NCBI GenBank assembly: GCA_002407845.1
Contig: DHPK01000033.1
Location: 19,720 to 83,719, forward strand
DNA: 64,000 nt
Direction of reading: 5' to 3'
From: Leptolinea sp. UBA5366
GTDB lineage: Bacteria; Chloroflexota; Anaerolineae; Anaerolineales; Anaerolineaceae
Shown here: positions 16,726 to 25,527 of the stretch, piece after piece
How the letters are laid out: every line of letters starts with the position of its first letter
Numbering within the stretch: position 1 is the stretch's first letter
Notes under the pieces: model-generated
The model's input: the letters and a program-made list of their open reading frames with translations, nothing else
Databases searched by the model: none
Told to the model about the DNA's origin: nothing
Position numbers and translations under genes: made by a program

Positions 16726-17283
16726 CTAATTCTTGATCTGTTTCTTCCGAACGGGCGGACCGAGAGCTTTTTTCAGCTGCGGGTTTGCCTTGAGTTCATT
16801 CTGGATGACCTGATCCAGTTCAGCGGAAGGGCTGACTTCATTGAGAGCGATCAATGCCTGAAGCCGATCCTGCCGAATCTGATTGACCTGACTGTCTTTA
16901 TAGCTGGACAAATCAAGCGCCATCAAATAACCGATGATTTCCGGCAGTTTTTCCGGCAAATTTGCAGCCCAGAGCGGAATCTGCTGGATTGTCTGCCGAA
17001 CGGTGGTCAACTTTTCATCCTCGCAAAGCGAAAGCATCTGCCGATAGTCCTGTTTCAGTCTGCCTTCGGTATCCCAGCGTGCATTTTCGCTCATCAGCAT
17101 CAAGCCGATGACGCGCTGGTTCGTGCTTCGGCTTTGGAGCATCTTCCTGAAAAAGTCCCAGTGACGATAAACCTCGGGAGATTGCGCGCTGATCTCTTTT
17201 AATGAGAGAAACGCTTTGCTGCGGACTTCATCCTTTGCAGCGGAAAGCTGGGTGAGTAATGCTGTAATTTTTCCTTCTGACAT
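16726..17283 (-). CDS. Alpha-helical HEAT-like hypothetical protein
   Basis: A 185-aa soluble protein without signal peptide or membrane segment. It is rich in amphipathic helices arranged like HEAT/armadillo repeats (SAAKDEVRSKAFLSLKEIS, RSTNQRVIGLMLMSENARW, QVNQIRQDRLQALIALNE) and ends in a basic tail (PPVRKKQIKN). It lies upstream of secA on the same strand, with about 205 bp between, so co-transcription is uncertain. A scaffolding or DNA/protein-binding role is possible, since AlkD-like proteins also have HEAT-like repeats, but no catalytic motif was recognised. Confidence 0.6.
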   Translation of the reverse strand: MSEGKITALLTQLSAAKDEVRSKAFLSLKEISAQSPEVYRHWDFFRKMLQSRSTNQRVIGLMLMSENARWDTEGRLKQDYRQMLSLCEDEKLTTVRQTIQQIPLWAANLPEKLPEIIGYLMALDLSSYKDSQVNQIRQDRLQALIALNEVSPSAELDQVIQNELKANPQLKKALGPPVRKKQIKN

Positions 17284-17423
17284 GTGTCTGCTTTCATCGA
17301 GCTGTTTTGGGCTGCTTGCTGCCCTCGCTTGGCGGCATTGTCAAGTTGAGACGCTGAACTGCAGTCTGCGGTTGATAAAATGACCATTCAGGTTTTGAAT
17401 CCCAGTAGGGATGTGGACGAGAT

Positions 17424-18173
17424 TCAGACTTTCAGATCAAAGCCCTGATCGCGCACAACCTGCAGGATCAATCCTCTTTTTTCGATTGGGTTTTCAAGTT
17501 TCTTCACAACCTGAAGGCTGAAACTGTCAACCCGGCGGTTCGCTTCGCGCAAGTCATAATAAGTCTGCATAACAGTGTCATAATCGCTGAACGCTTGGCT
17601 GTAGTCATCCAAAAATTGGTATTCGTTTTCAAAGACGCGCAGATTGAGCGGAATGCGCGGTTTCAGCTGAGGCTGCTGGTTGGGAAATCCGAATCCCATC
17701 CCGACGACTGGAAACGTCAATTGCGGCAGTTTCAGAATCTGGATGATTTTTGCGGGATCGTTCAGAATGCTGCCGAGAAAAACGGCGCCCATCCCGAGCG
17801 ATTCAACCGCGCTCGTTGCATTTTGCGCCATCAGGCAGGCGTCCGTCCAGCCCTGGAAAAAGCGATCCATATCCCGCCGCGATTCAGCTGTGCAGCCCTT
17901 GCTTTCAGCGATCTGAGCGTTGCGGTAAACGTCAACAATGAAGATCAGCAGTTCAGCTGCCCGGGCGACATACTGCTGGTGGCAGACGTCCGCGATTTCC
18001 TGTTTTATGCGTGGGTCTGTGACCCGGATGACGCTGGCGGATTGCATGCCGGTGCTGCTGGCGGTCTGATTGATGACATTGAGGACGGCTTGCAGCATTT
18101 CAGGCGGGACTGGCTGGTCGGTGAATTCACGAATTGTGCGATGGTTCATTTGATGCTGGATGGTCGGGTTCAT
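17424..18173 (-). CDS. NfsA-like NADPH-dependent nitro/flavin reductase
   Basis: FMN-dependent oxidoreductase of the oxygen-insensitive nitroreductase family (249 aa). The N-terminal NHRTIREFTDQPVPPEML, the block ASSTGMQSASVIRVTDPR and the pair ELLIFIVDVYRN and GMGAVFLGSI follow the NfsA/FRP pattern; the RTIREF arginines normally bind the FMN phosphate. The C-terminal region has an aromatic/basic stretch as in NfsA. The ATG is preceded by AAAGGTAAC. It stands alone; its physiological substrate is unknown, and reduction of nitro compounds, quinones or flavins is typical of the family. Confidence 0.87.
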   Translation of the reverse strand: MNPTIQHQMNHRTIREFTDQPVPPEMLQAVLNVINQTASSTGMQSASVIRVTDPRIKQEIADVCHQQYVARAAELLIFIVDVYRNAQIAESKGCTAESRRDMDRFFQGWTDACLMAQNATSAVESLGMGAVFLGSILNDPAKIIQILKLPQLTFPVVGMGFGFPNQQPQLKPRIPLNLRVFENEYQFLDDYSQAFSDYDTVMQTYYDLREANRRVDSFSLQVVKKLENPIEKRGLILQVVRDQGFDLKV

Positions 18174-18287
18174 TGTTACCTTTGTTAAGAATGAAGATGT
18201 GTGAAAGACTCTGTTCCGCTGGACTCTTAAAGCTGTGGTGGCTGAACAGGTTTCAGCGATTCCTAATTATCACCGAAGTTGAAAATA

Positions 18288-18315
18288 AAAACAGGTTTTG
18301 AAATAAACCTGTTTT
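18288..18315 (-). terminator. Terminator of the ytr-like ABC operon
   Basis: An 11-bp stem (AAAACAGGTTT / AAACCTGTTTT, 6-nt loop) lies 34 bp after the membrane-protein stop. On the minus strand it ends in TTTTTATTTT, fitting an intrinsic terminator. Confidence 0.75.
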
Positions 18316-18348
18316 CAATGATTGACGATAGGGCGTACAGGCTGCCAG

Positions 18349-18984
18349 TCAAAACTCTTTTTGATCCATAATGCGTATTGACACCAACAACGAGAGTATC
18401 AGCAGGAGAACCCCCGCCGGCAGGAGCACCATCGGATTCAAAAGCGCTTCAAGTTTTGCACTGTCCCAGTTAAAAAACTGGGCGATGAAAACCAAGAGGA
18501 CGATCAGAACCAAAGGTATGTAAATCATCCAGCGCCCTTTGATCGCACCGTATTTATAGAATCCCGGCAGCGAAAACGATGCCAGGATCAGGTAGTAAAC
18601 GAGCGCGAGCAGACCGGACTGCCAGAAATTCTCGTGGTTTTTCGCTGTGACATTCAAAAGGTCAAAAAGGATCGGTTCAATCAGCATGACAATGAGCCAG
18701 AAAATCAAAAAAAGCATGAGGTTCATGAGATAACGTCCGATAACAAGCTGACTGCGCTTGAACGGAACCATGCCAATAAAGCGCATCCCATTGTTCTTTT
18801 CTTCGATGGAAAAAGTGTAAGAGACCGTCATGAAAATCAAGAAAGCGCTGTAAAAAGGAGCAACTCCCAAATCTTTCATGAGGAGCGGAAATCCCAGTGC
18901 GAATCCCACCAGCAGGAGATATTGTTTCCAATAAGGTTTTACTAAAAAGAGATTGTATTTGACGGGATTAATGATTGCTTTCAT
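18349..18984 (-). CDS. ABC-2 type membrane protein of YtrA-regulated transporter
   Basis: A 211-aa integral-membrane protein with about five or six hydrophobic segments and a short cytoplasmic start (MKAIINPVKYNLFLVKPYWK). The segment VSYTFSIEEKNNGMRFIGMVPFKRSQLVIGRYLMNLMLF is the usual pattern of the ABC2_membrane_2 family, in which a short loop lies between the second and third helices. The start at 18984 has AAGGA upstream and overlaps the ATPase gene by 17 bp, so coupling is tight. Together they form an export-type transporter, often linked to antimicrobial-peptide or cell-envelope stress. The substrate is unknown. Confidence 0.85.
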   Translation of the reverse strand: MKAIINPVKYNLFLVKPYWKQYLLLVGFALGFPLLMKDLGVAPFYSAFLIFMTVSYTFSIEEKNNGMRFIGMVPFKRSQLVIGRYLMNLMLFLIFWLIVMLIEPILFDLLNVTAKNHENFWQSGLLALVYYLILASFSLPGFYKYGAIKGRWMIYIPLVLIVLLVFIAQFFNWDSAKLEALLNPMVLLPAGVLLLILSLLVSIRIMDQKEF

Positions 18985-19837
18985 GAGTTTTCGATCCTTT
19001 ATAGGTGTACACAATAATGTTGTCGATGGTGGCATCTTCCGCAAACAGGTTTGGATAAAGACCGATTTTCTCAGCATGGATCAAGCCTTCGAATCCGCTG
19101 CTGTGCGTGCGGAAGCTGATCAAATCCCGCTTAACCTCTGGCGATAAGTCTTCCAGACCGCCCTTGACGAGCCGAAATGCGGAGACAAAATCATCTTTTG
19201 TGCCAGTATAGATCAGCCGCCCTTCATGGATAAACGTGATGAAATCTGCAATGCGTTCCAGGTCGCTGGTGATATGAGTGGAAAACAAGACGCTGCGCTC
19301 TCCGTCCTGAATGAAATTCGTCAGCAGCTCGAGCAGCTCCTCCCGCGCAACCGGATCCAACCCGCTGGTCGGTTCATCCAAAATCAACAACCGCGCGTCA
19401 TGGGACAGAGCACACGCCAGCATCAGTTTTAGCTGCATGCCTTTTGACAGCTGGCTGACCTTCTTGTTAAGCGGCAGTTGATGCTGCTGCACCTGACGCT
19501 CGAAAAGGGCAGGCTGCCAGTTGCTGAAAAACAGCGCCATCACCTGCCCGACTTCTTTGACAGTCCACTCTTCAAAGAAATAGTGGCTGTCGAAAACGAC
19601 GCCGGTATGCAGTTTAATTTCCGTCTCATCTTTCTGGTTGTCAAGCCCGAAGACATTGATCCTCCCGCCTGATCGCTTGATCATGTTCAGGATCAGCTTG
19701 ATTGTGGTTGTCTTGCCAGCTCCATTTGGTCCAATAAATCCCATGATATAGCCTTTTGGCAAGCTGAAAGAAATGTCACTTAATGAAAAATCCAGATAAC
19801 TCTTTGAAACGTTTGATAAGACGATTGCGTCAGTCAT
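18968..19837 (-). CDS. ABC transporter ATP-binding protein (YtrB-like)
   Basis: Cytoplasmic ATPase (289 aa). Motifs are Walker A IGPNGAGKTTT, signature LSKGMQLKLML (Gly-Gly reduced to Lys-Gly, common in YtrB-type subunits), Walker B LLILDEPTSGLDP and the H-loop FSTHI. The start at 19837 is chosen because it makes an 8-bp overlap with the regulator gene and removes a non-conserved 22-residue extension. Sitting between a GntR/YtrA regulator and an ABC-2 membrane protein, it probably powers an exporter induced by envelope stress. The middle position in a three-gene overlapping operon is well supported. Confidence 0.92.
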   Translation of the reverse strand: MTDAIVLSNVSKSYLDFSLSDISFSLPKGYIMGFIGPNGAGKTTTIKLILNMIKRSGGRINVFGLDNQKDETEIKLHTGVVFDSHYFFEEWTVKEVGQVMALFFSNWQPALFERQVQQHQLPLNKKVSQLSKGMQLKLMLACALSHDARLLILDEPTSGLDPVAREELLELLTNFIQDGERSVLFSTHITSDLERIADFITFIHEGRLIYTGTKDDFVSAFRLVKGGLEDLSPEVKRDLISFRTHSSGFEGLIHAEKIGLYPNLFAEDATIDNIIVYTYKGSKTHESNH

Positions 19838-20213
19838 TGCTTTCTTCCTTATTGAAATAGTCAAGTGTCTTATGCACTTCAGAAATGTCCAATCCAGCTG
19901 CACGGGAGGCTTTGATCGCGCTGATCAGCCCCTGTTCCATCTCGCGCAGCAGCTGTTCTTTCAGCAGCTCGGAACTTTCTCCGAGCACGTAACAGCCTTT
20001 TCCCTGGATGGTTGCGATGTATCCTTCCTGCTCCAAATCTGTGTAAGCGCGCGTAGTGGTCAGCACACTGATGCGCAAATCACGCGCAAGTTCACGCAGG
20101 GACGGCAATTTTTCACCTTCAGTCAATGCGCCGGATAGAATTTGAGCTTTGATCTGCTCTTTGATCTGCTCGTAAATGGGTATGCCTGAGAAATTGGATA
20201 AGGTAATTTTCAT
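19830..20213 (-). CDS. GntR family regulator, YtrA subfamily
   Basis: A short transcription factor (127 aa). The winged helix-turn-helix is clear: IPIYEQIKEQIKAQILSG, LPSLRELARDLRISVLTTTR and LEQEGYIATIQGKGCYV. The C-terminal tail of about 50 residues, without an effector domain, is the mark of the YtrA subfamily, which typically represses its own ABC operon. It is the first gene of the operon and its promoter carries direct and inverted repeats over the transcription start, which supports autoregulation. Confidence 0.92.
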   Translation of the reverse strand: MKITLSNFSGIPIYEQIKEQIKAQILSGALTEGEKLPSLRELARDLRISVLTTTRAYTDLEQEGYIATIQGKGCYVLGESSELLKEQLLREMEQGLISAIKASRAAGLDISEVHKTLDYFNKEESND

Positions 20214-20237
20214 CTGGTCGTCCGCTGTCCGTCCTTA

Positions 20238-20287
20238 CTGTTATAACTGTTATGGTCATATTATATACAGTTGTGGGCATATGTCAA
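20238..20287 (-). promoter_or_regulatory. Promoter and putative YtrA operator
   Basis: On the minus strand, TTGACA (20282-20287) and TATAAT (20260-20265) are separated by 16 bp, an almost perfect sigma-A-type promoter. Immediately downstream lie two copies of ATAACAGT in tandem that also create the palindrome GTTATAAC. A repressor bound there would cover the start of transcription. The promoter is seen directly; the operator role is inferred. Confidence 0.75.
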
Positions 20288-20351
20288 GGGCAGGCAGAGT
20301 TGAAGCTCCTTTCGGGTTGGTTATAATCAGGATTAAGGAAAACAAAAGGTT

Positions 20352-21944
20352 ATGAACGATATCCCTTCCTATAGCGAAAAACGGTTGGCTGAGCGCTGGC
20401 TATTCCTGTTCGGCTTGGTCTTGCTGACAGCTGCGGCAATTTGGCTTTATTTCTATACTACTCCGCAGGGCGTTGGGTTGACGAACGATTCCTCCGCTTA
20501 TCTTGGTGGTGCCAGAAGCATTCTGCGCGGCGAGGGTTATGTGCGGTTTTCGGGGGATCGGCTCCCCCGTCCGATCACGCAGTTTCCGCCGCTTTACGCG
20601 CTGAAAATCGCTGCGATTGCCGGACTGTTCAATCTGGATGTCTTTCGGGCAGCCTGGCTGTTGAATTTGTGCTGTTATGTGCTGAATCTGCTTTTATTTT
20701 CGCTGCTGATCTGGCGGTTAAGCCGAAGTTTGCTAGCAGGGCTGGCAGGTGGGGTTGTCTTCCTCTGCAGCGGTCCGATTCTTCAGGCGCACGTCTACGG
20801 CTTGAGCGAGGCTTTTTCCCTCGTTTTTACACTCGTCGCAGTCTGGTTCGCGCTGGAATTTTCCGAAAAGCGCCGATCGCTGCCATTCTGGCTGGCGCTG
20901 GGTGTCTGGCTGGGACTGTTAATGCTGGTTCGTTACGCCGGTGTCTCTGTTTTGATTGCGCTGATCGTTTACATCCTGGCTGTGATGCCGGGGCCGAAGA
21001 AAAAACTGACAAGTGCCGCGGCATTGCTTGCCGGCGCAGCGCTGCCATTCAGCCTTTGGCTGCTGAATCCTGCGCGCGGGACGGAAAATGCTGTCAACCG
21101 AGCGTTTACTTTCCATTTCCCGAATGCGGATGTTCTTAATGAAGGAATTCTGACGCTGACCGGTTATTTCCTGCCGGAAGTTTTCGGAATATTGCAGAAA
21201 ACAATTCTGTTTTGGAAAATCTTTTGGCCGATCCTGTTCCTTGCGGCAGCAGCATGGCTGATCCTGAGCTTCTTCCGCCGGCTCAAGCGAGAACCGGCTG
21301 AATTTTCAGTTTCTCAGCAAGGTCTCTTTTTAAGCGCACTGCTGGCGCTGGTTTATCTGGCTGTGCTTTTGGGTGTAGCATTTTTCATTGACGGGTCGAC
21401 CGTTCTGGATAATCGCATGCTGCTGCCGTTTTTCGTCTTTGCAAGCATGTTCTTGATATTACTGATGGCAGACTGGGCAGCGCGGATGCCGAAAATGCGG
21501 CTGTTCAGTCTGATTGCCGTGCTGGTCTTTGCCGCATTTTTGATGGAAGACGAGGTCGATCTGATCCAAGCGTTTCACAAGGACGGGCAGGGATTTGTTG
21601 GCTCAGTCTGGTCAGAGTCAGAGACTGCTTTGGCGGCGCAAGAACTCCCACAGGAAAGGACCTTTTTCAGCAATCGCCAGACTTACTTGTGGCTGATGAA
21701 AGACATGCCCGCTTACATTCTGCCGGCGTTCAGCGACGCGGCAACTCAGCAGGAGAACGCAGATTTTCAAAGCGAAAAAGAATGGCTGCAGCGCGAACTG
21801 CAAAGCGGGGATGCTTACGCGATCGTTTTCAATTATCAGGACCTGCTGGAAGAACAGGACGACAGACTCTGGATGGAAACGCTGTTCGCGGGAATGCCGG
21901 TCTATGGCAGCTATGCGGATGGAATGATTTTTGGTTTGAAATAA
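20352..21944 (+). CDS. Polytopic GT-C/GT39-like membrane glycosyltransferase
   Basis: A 530-aa membrane protein with about ten to twelve hydrophobic segments. After the first helix the extracytoplasmic loop contains TNDSSAYLGGARSILRGEG and ITQFPPLYALKI, the layout of GT-C (ArnT/PMT-like) transferases, in which an acidic residue in the first loop helps catalysis. The soluble C-terminal part (from about 415) is not recognised. Such proteins transfer sugars from polyprenyl-phosphate carriers to proteins or glycans. It is a single gene starting behind AAAGG, divergent from the ytr-like operon. The acceptor is unknown. Confidence 0.75.
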   Translation: MNDIPSYSEKRLAERWLFLFGLVLLTAAAIWLYFYTTPQGVGLTNDSSAYLGGARSILRGEGYVRFSGDRLPRPITQFPPLYALKIAAIAGLFNLDVFRAAWLLNLCCYVLNLLLFSLLIWRLSRSLLAGLAGGVVFLCSGPILQAHVYGLSEAFSLVFTLVAVWFALEFSEKRRSLPFWLALGVWLGLLMLVRYAGVSVLIALIVYILAVMPGPKKKLTSAAALLAGAALPFSLWLLNPARGTENAVNRAFTFHFPNADVLNEGILTLTGYFLPEVFGILQKTILFWKIFWPILFLAAAAWLILSFFRRLKREPAEFSVSQQGLFLSALLALVYLAVLLGVAFFIDGSTVLDNRMLLPFFVFASMFLILLMADWAARMPKMRLFSLIAVLVFAAFLMEDEVDLIQAFHKDGQGFVGSVWSESETALAAQELPQERTFFSNRQTYLWLMKDMPAYILPAFSDAATQQENADFQSEKEWLQRELQSGDAYAIVFNYQDLLEEQDDRLWMETLFAGMPVYGSYADGMIFGLK

Positions 21945-22170
21945 CTGCACGTTTCAGATCGTTAAGTTGTCACTGAACTAAAAGCTTTTTAATATAACAT
22001 GCACGAATGCCAATGAAAGGCGTTTGTGCTCATCTTTTGGTCTGTTGAGATTTTCTGCTTGATGAAAAAGAATATGATCTTTGTCATGATCAGGAGTGCT
22101 TTTCTTACGGGTCTGTTTTCTGGTAAGAAAATAAAGTCTATTTAATTTATAATAAATAAACAACAAGGAA

Positions 22171-22190
22171 TAACGAATCGAAATTCGTTA
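22171..22190 (+). promoter_or_regulatory. 5'-UTR hairpin upstream of secreted-protein gene
   Basis: TAACGAAT-CGAA-ATTCGTTA is a perfect 8-bp stem with a 4-nt loop, lying just before GGAAGG, the ribosome site of the gene at 22205. A TATAAT at 22148-22153 could be its -10. Together they place the hairpin in a short leader. Confidence 0.45.
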
Positions 22191-22204
22191 ATCGGAAGGC
22201 TCCT

Positions 22205-23107
22205 ATGAAAAAAACAAACAAATTCTCATCCAGCATTTTTGCTAGTGTTCTTGCTTTAATCCTAATCTTTGGTTTTGTGCAGGTTGGCTTTGCTAATCCG
22301 GCATTGAAGCAGGTACCAGCTGCGCAGCAGACGCTCGCTGCCTTATTGGAACAGTTCAAACCAACGCCAACGCCCGAGCCTGACAATTCGGATTCAATGT
22401 CGCAGGAAGAACTGCTGTTAATGCTGCTCCAGAAGCTTAATGAATCTGAAACCTCGGCGAAAGATGCTAAGCCAGTCGATAGCAACGCCTTTACAACCGA
22501 GCAATTGCAGCAATTAATGATCATGTTAAACACTTATGGGGTTCAAAGTCCTCCGCAGCAAGCGCCTGTTCCTCAGCCTGAAGTCATCATGCCGACTGAA
22601 GTGGTCGAACCGGAACCAGTTGACTGCTATATGGATAAAGCCAGACTGAATCAACCCTATACCTGTTCAACCGAAGATCTTGATTCCGAGTTTTCGATCA
22701 AGATCGTCTGGCAGCCGAGAATTGCGACTCATATTGCCGGAATCGGAGCGAAAGGGTATTTCGTTGAAGTCAGAGTCGAGATAACGAATTTGACGGATAA
22801 ACCTTGGAACGGTTTGCGCGCCGCTTCGTTCTCGCTGATTGAAGATTTTTTCGATTCAAACGTTTCAATTCCATTTAACATCCACGAAGAAGTCACACAA
22901 AAGAAAAGCCGATCCTATGAAATGAATCAACTCAAGGATGTGATTCAAGCTGGGCAAACGGTCAGTTATTTCCTCGTGTTCGACGTATCAACGGAAGGCG
23001 CGGATCAGACATTAGTCTTCCGGGCGATTGACCGATCGGGACGGAAAGCATTGATTCGGATGATTTTGCCGCTGCCGAAATACATCCCTGTCGAAATCGG
23101 GTGGTGA
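22205..23107 (+). CDS. Secreted/anchored hypothetical protein with C-terminal beta domain
   Basis: A 300-aa exported protein. The N-terminal signal or anchor (KFSSSIFASVLALILIFGF) is followed near residue 30 by FANPALK, consistent with cleavage at about that point. A Thr/Pro/Glu linker (KPTPTPEPDN) and a Gln/Leu-rich helical part precede a Pro-rich spacer (QAPVPQPEV). The C-terminal ~160 residues look like a beta-sandwich (GYFVEVRVEITNLTDKPWNG, VSYFLVFDVS), reminiscent of DUF4352-type extracellular domains, though the match is only by pattern. The start is supported by GGAAGG. No function is assigned. Confidence 0.65.
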   Translation: MKKTNKFSSSIFASVLALILIFGFVQVGFANPALKQVPAAQQTLAALLEQFKPTPTPEPDNSDSMSQEELLLMLLQKLNESETSAKDAKPVDSNAFTTEQLQQLMIMLNTYGVQSPPQQAPVPQPEVIMPTEVVEPEPVDCYMDKARLNQPYTCSTEDLDSEFSIKIVWQPRIATHIAGIGAKGYFVEVRVEITNLTDKPWNGLRAASFSLIEDFFDSNVSIPFNIHEEVTQKKSRSYEMNQLKDVIQAGQTVSYFLVFDVSTEGADQTLVFRAIDRSGRKALIRMILPLPKYIPVEIGW

Positions 23108-23333
23108 GCTGACAGCTTTACGATCGATTAAGAATAAATTTAGATTGAAACATAAACGATATCTCCTCAACAGTTTTATGCCTGCTGACAAGTGTAAAAC
23201 TGTTGAGTCATTCCGGAAAAAGAGCGAAAACCCCCTGAAACATCCGATATCCTGTAAATTTTCCGGCAACACGCCTGAAAAGGGAGTACAAATGTCATCT
23301 TTTTGTAAAAATATCCTTTTAAAGTCACTTGAC

Positions 23334-23362
23334 TTGTCAACAATTTAAAAGACTCGTATAAT
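23334..23362 (+). promoter_or_regulatory. Promoter of the S1-domain gene
   Basis: TTGTCA (23334-23339) and TATAAT (23357-23362) are spaced by exactly 17 bp, a strong housekeeping-type promoter 38 bp before the ATG at 23400. The rest of the 292-bp gap holds no supported gene. Confidence 0.65.
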
Positions 23363-23399
23363 TTATAGATCAATTGTTTTGGAGAGAAATTACAAAGTT

Positions 23400-24611
23400 A
23401 TGGAAACAAACAATTCCCAGAACGGGCAAGGGACTCCAACAGAATCCTTTGACAACATGGCAACCCTTCTTGAAGCGAAGGGACTTAGTATCGATTTTCC
23501 CCAGCAGGGCGAAATTCGACAAGGCGTTATTGCAAGCATTATGCCGGATCAAATTCTGGTTAATGTCGGCACAAAGTCAGAAGGAATCATTTCTGGCAAG
23601 GAACTGGAATCAATTCCCAAGGCTGAACGTGAAGCGCTGAGCATTGATCAGGAAATTGCCGTTTATATTCTCAACCCTGAAGATTCAAGCGGAAATCTTG
23701 TCCTTTCTTACAACCGGGCACGGGAAGAAGAGAGCTGGAAGAAAGCCGAAGATATGCTGGCTTCCAAAGAAGCGTTTGACACCAGAATCGCCGGTTTTAA
23801 TAAAGGCGGTTTGATCGTTGAACTCGACACACTGCGCGGATTCATCCCCGCGTCCCAGATCAGCCTTTCCCGCCGCGCTGGCATCACCGGTGATACGCCG
23901 GAACAGCGCTGGGGCAAGATGGTCGACCAGCCGATTAAAGTCTGCGTCATCGAAGTTGACCGCGAACGCCGCCGCCTGATCTGCTCAGAACGGGCAGCCA
24001 GCAACGAAACCCGCGAGAGCCTGAAAGAACGCGTGATAGAATCGATCACTGAAGGCGAAATTCGGAAAGGCCGCGTTGCGAGCCTGGCTGACTTTGGCGC
24101 GTTTATCAATATCAGCGGTGCTGATGGATTGGTTCACCTCTCGGAAATTTCCTGGGATCATATCAAACACCCGAACGAAGTGCTTGAAGTTGGCGAGGAA
24201 GTCAATGTCAAGGTCATCGCAGTTGACAAAGAGAAGAAGCGAATCGGATTGTCAATCCGCCAGACGCAGGAAGACCCATGGGCTGACCGCGTTGCGAAAT
24301 ATCAGGTCGGACAACTGGTAGAAGGCATCATCACTCGTCTGACCAAATTCGGCGCCTTTGCAAAATTGGATGACAACATCGAAGGGCTGATCCACATTTC
24401 AGAAATTAGTGAAAAACGGATCGAGCACGCGAAGGAAATCCTGAAAGAAGGCGACAAGGTAACGCTGCGGGTGATCAAAATCGACCCCGCCAATCATCGC
24501 ATCGGTCTTTCGGTCCGCAGAGTCGATTCCATGGCTTATGCCGATATGGACTGGGAATCCCTGCTGGACAGCGACTTCGAAGAAGTTGAAAAAGGCACGG
24601 ACGAAGAATAA
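23400..24611 (+). CDS. rpsA: S1 RNA-binding domain protein (ribosomal protein S1 homologue)
   Basis: A 403-aa protein with four S1/OB-fold repeats at about residues 36-106, 124-197, 217-288 and 302-374. The last two are the best conserved (GRVASLADFGAFINISGADG, LVHLSEISW, IITRLTKFGAFAKL, GLIHISEIS). Four-repeat S1 proteins serve as the ribosomal S1 homologue in many bacteria with fewer repeats than the six of E. coli, helping mRNA docking on the 30S subunit. The ATG at 23400 was chosen because the preceding TTG codon overlaps the GGAGAG ribosome site. It has its own promoter and terminator, so it is monocistronic. Confidence 0.88.
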   Translation: METNNSQNGQGTPTESFDNMATLLEAKGLSIDFPQQGEIRQGVIASIMPDQILVNVGTKSEGIISGKELESIPKAEREALSIDQEIAVYILNPEDSSGNLVLSYNRAREEESWKKAEDMLASKEAFDTRIAGFNKGGLIVELDTLRGFIPASQISLSRRAGITGDTPEQRWGKMVDQPIKVCVIEVDRERRRLICSERAASNETRESLKERVIESITEGEIRKGRVASLADFGAFINISGADGLVHLSEISWDHIKHPNEVLEVGEEVNVKVIAVDKEKKRIGLSIRQTQEDPWADRVAKYQVGQLVEGIITRLTKFGAFAKLDDNIEGLIHISEISEKRIEHAKEILKEGDKVTLRVIKIDPANHRIGLSVRRVDSMAYADMDWESLLDSDFEEVEKGTDEE

Positions 24612-24634
24612 TTTTTTCGTAGAAATTATTGCAC

Positions 24635-24666
24635 AGGCTGTCTCATTTGTGAGGCAGCCTTTTTTA
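24635..24666 (+). terminator. Intrinsic terminator after the S1-domain gene
   Basis: AGGCTG-T-CTCA / TGAG-G-CAGCCT with a TTTG loop, followed by TTTTTTA, is a canonical rho-independent terminator 23 bp after the stop codon. Confidence 0.9.
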
Positions 24667-24831
24667 TTTGGAAAAAATGCTTTTTGGACGGCTGCTTTGA
24701 GGCTGGCGCATGGGGAAACACTGCCTTCACGGCTTTTATAGAGGCAGCTGTTATTCGGTCAGAAAAAACAAGTTTTTATTGGAAAGGTAGAATTTGGTAT
24801 CAGGTCAAACAAGGAAACTTTTGCAATGAGT

Positions 24832-25410
24832 TTAGCGAAACCAGCCCCATTCTTCCCATGGCAGGCGCCAGCCGGCGCTTGAAAAGAGGAACAGCCCTAC
24901 GACCGGCAGTGTCAGCCAGAAAAGACGACCAGCTTTTTGGGCGAAGGCACCATGCCGCGGGTCGGTTTGACCGATCGGGGCGTCGTCATCTTCAACCGCA
25001 TATTCCACTTCGCGCCCCTGCCACTCGAACGAATGCCATTTCAGGTAAGCCCGGATCAGGCGTTTCTCCCGCTGAATTTCATCTAGCCCGCTGAACCCGA
25101 AATAGATCGCTGCCAGCAGCAGCGAAACGCTCAACGCCAGACCGGGAAGATAGGGAAGGAATGGCAGCCAGTTGTTCGGATTGATGCCGGCGATGTAGCA
25201 GACAACGGACAACAGGCAGCCCAGCGCAACAAGCATCTGTGCGAGAATCAGGGCGATGCGGATGAACCGCGCAACCAGAATGACCCCGTCCAGCAAGATC
25301 AGCTTCGGTTTGGAAAGGTGAGAAGCATTCTCGCCGCGGACTTGTTTTTCAAGCACATCGATCAAGCGAATGTCTTTTTTGGGGTTTTGGTTCTCTGGAC
25401 TATCGGGCAT
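24832..25410 (-). CDS. Small integral membrane hypothetical protein
   Basis: A 192-aa protein not assigned to a family. A charged cytoplasmic start (NQNPKKDIRLIDVLEKQVRGE) is followed by hydrophobic segments around residues 45-75 and 85-110 and one near the C-terminus (LFWLTLPVVGLFLFSSAGW). Between them, a loop with DEIQREKRLIRAYLKWHSFEW and VEYAVEDDDAP is strongly charged. The ATG at 25410 is preferred to an upstream TTG. It stands alone between the S1 gene and the peptide-transporter operon. Confidence 0.6.
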   Translation of the reverse strand: MPDSPENQNPKKDIRLIDVLEKQVRGENASHLSKPKLILLDGVILVARFIRIALILAQMLVALGCLLSVVCYIAGINPNNWLPFLPYLPGLALSVSLLLAAIYFGFSGLDEIQREKRLIRAYLKWHSFEWQGREVEYAVEDDDAPIGQTDPRHGAFAQKAGRLFWLTLPVVGLFLFSSAGWRLPWEEWGWFR

Positions 25411-25527
25411 GGTTCTAATTATAGACAATAGAAAGAGGATGTTCAGCCTTGGGATCAGAAAATGATTTATATTCTGATTCGGTTCTGGGTTGAAACTCCA
25501 AAGCAGACATCCTCTTCAAATGGTTTT

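Noticed and set aside
16632..16726. Three GACCGGC direct repeats
   Set aside because: Spacing is irregular, the copies are short, and no unit or array can be defined.
20441..21139. 232-codon alternate-frame open frame
   Set aside because: Same strand as the GT-C gene but in another frame; very Arg/Ser/Ala-rich composition and no membrane pattern.
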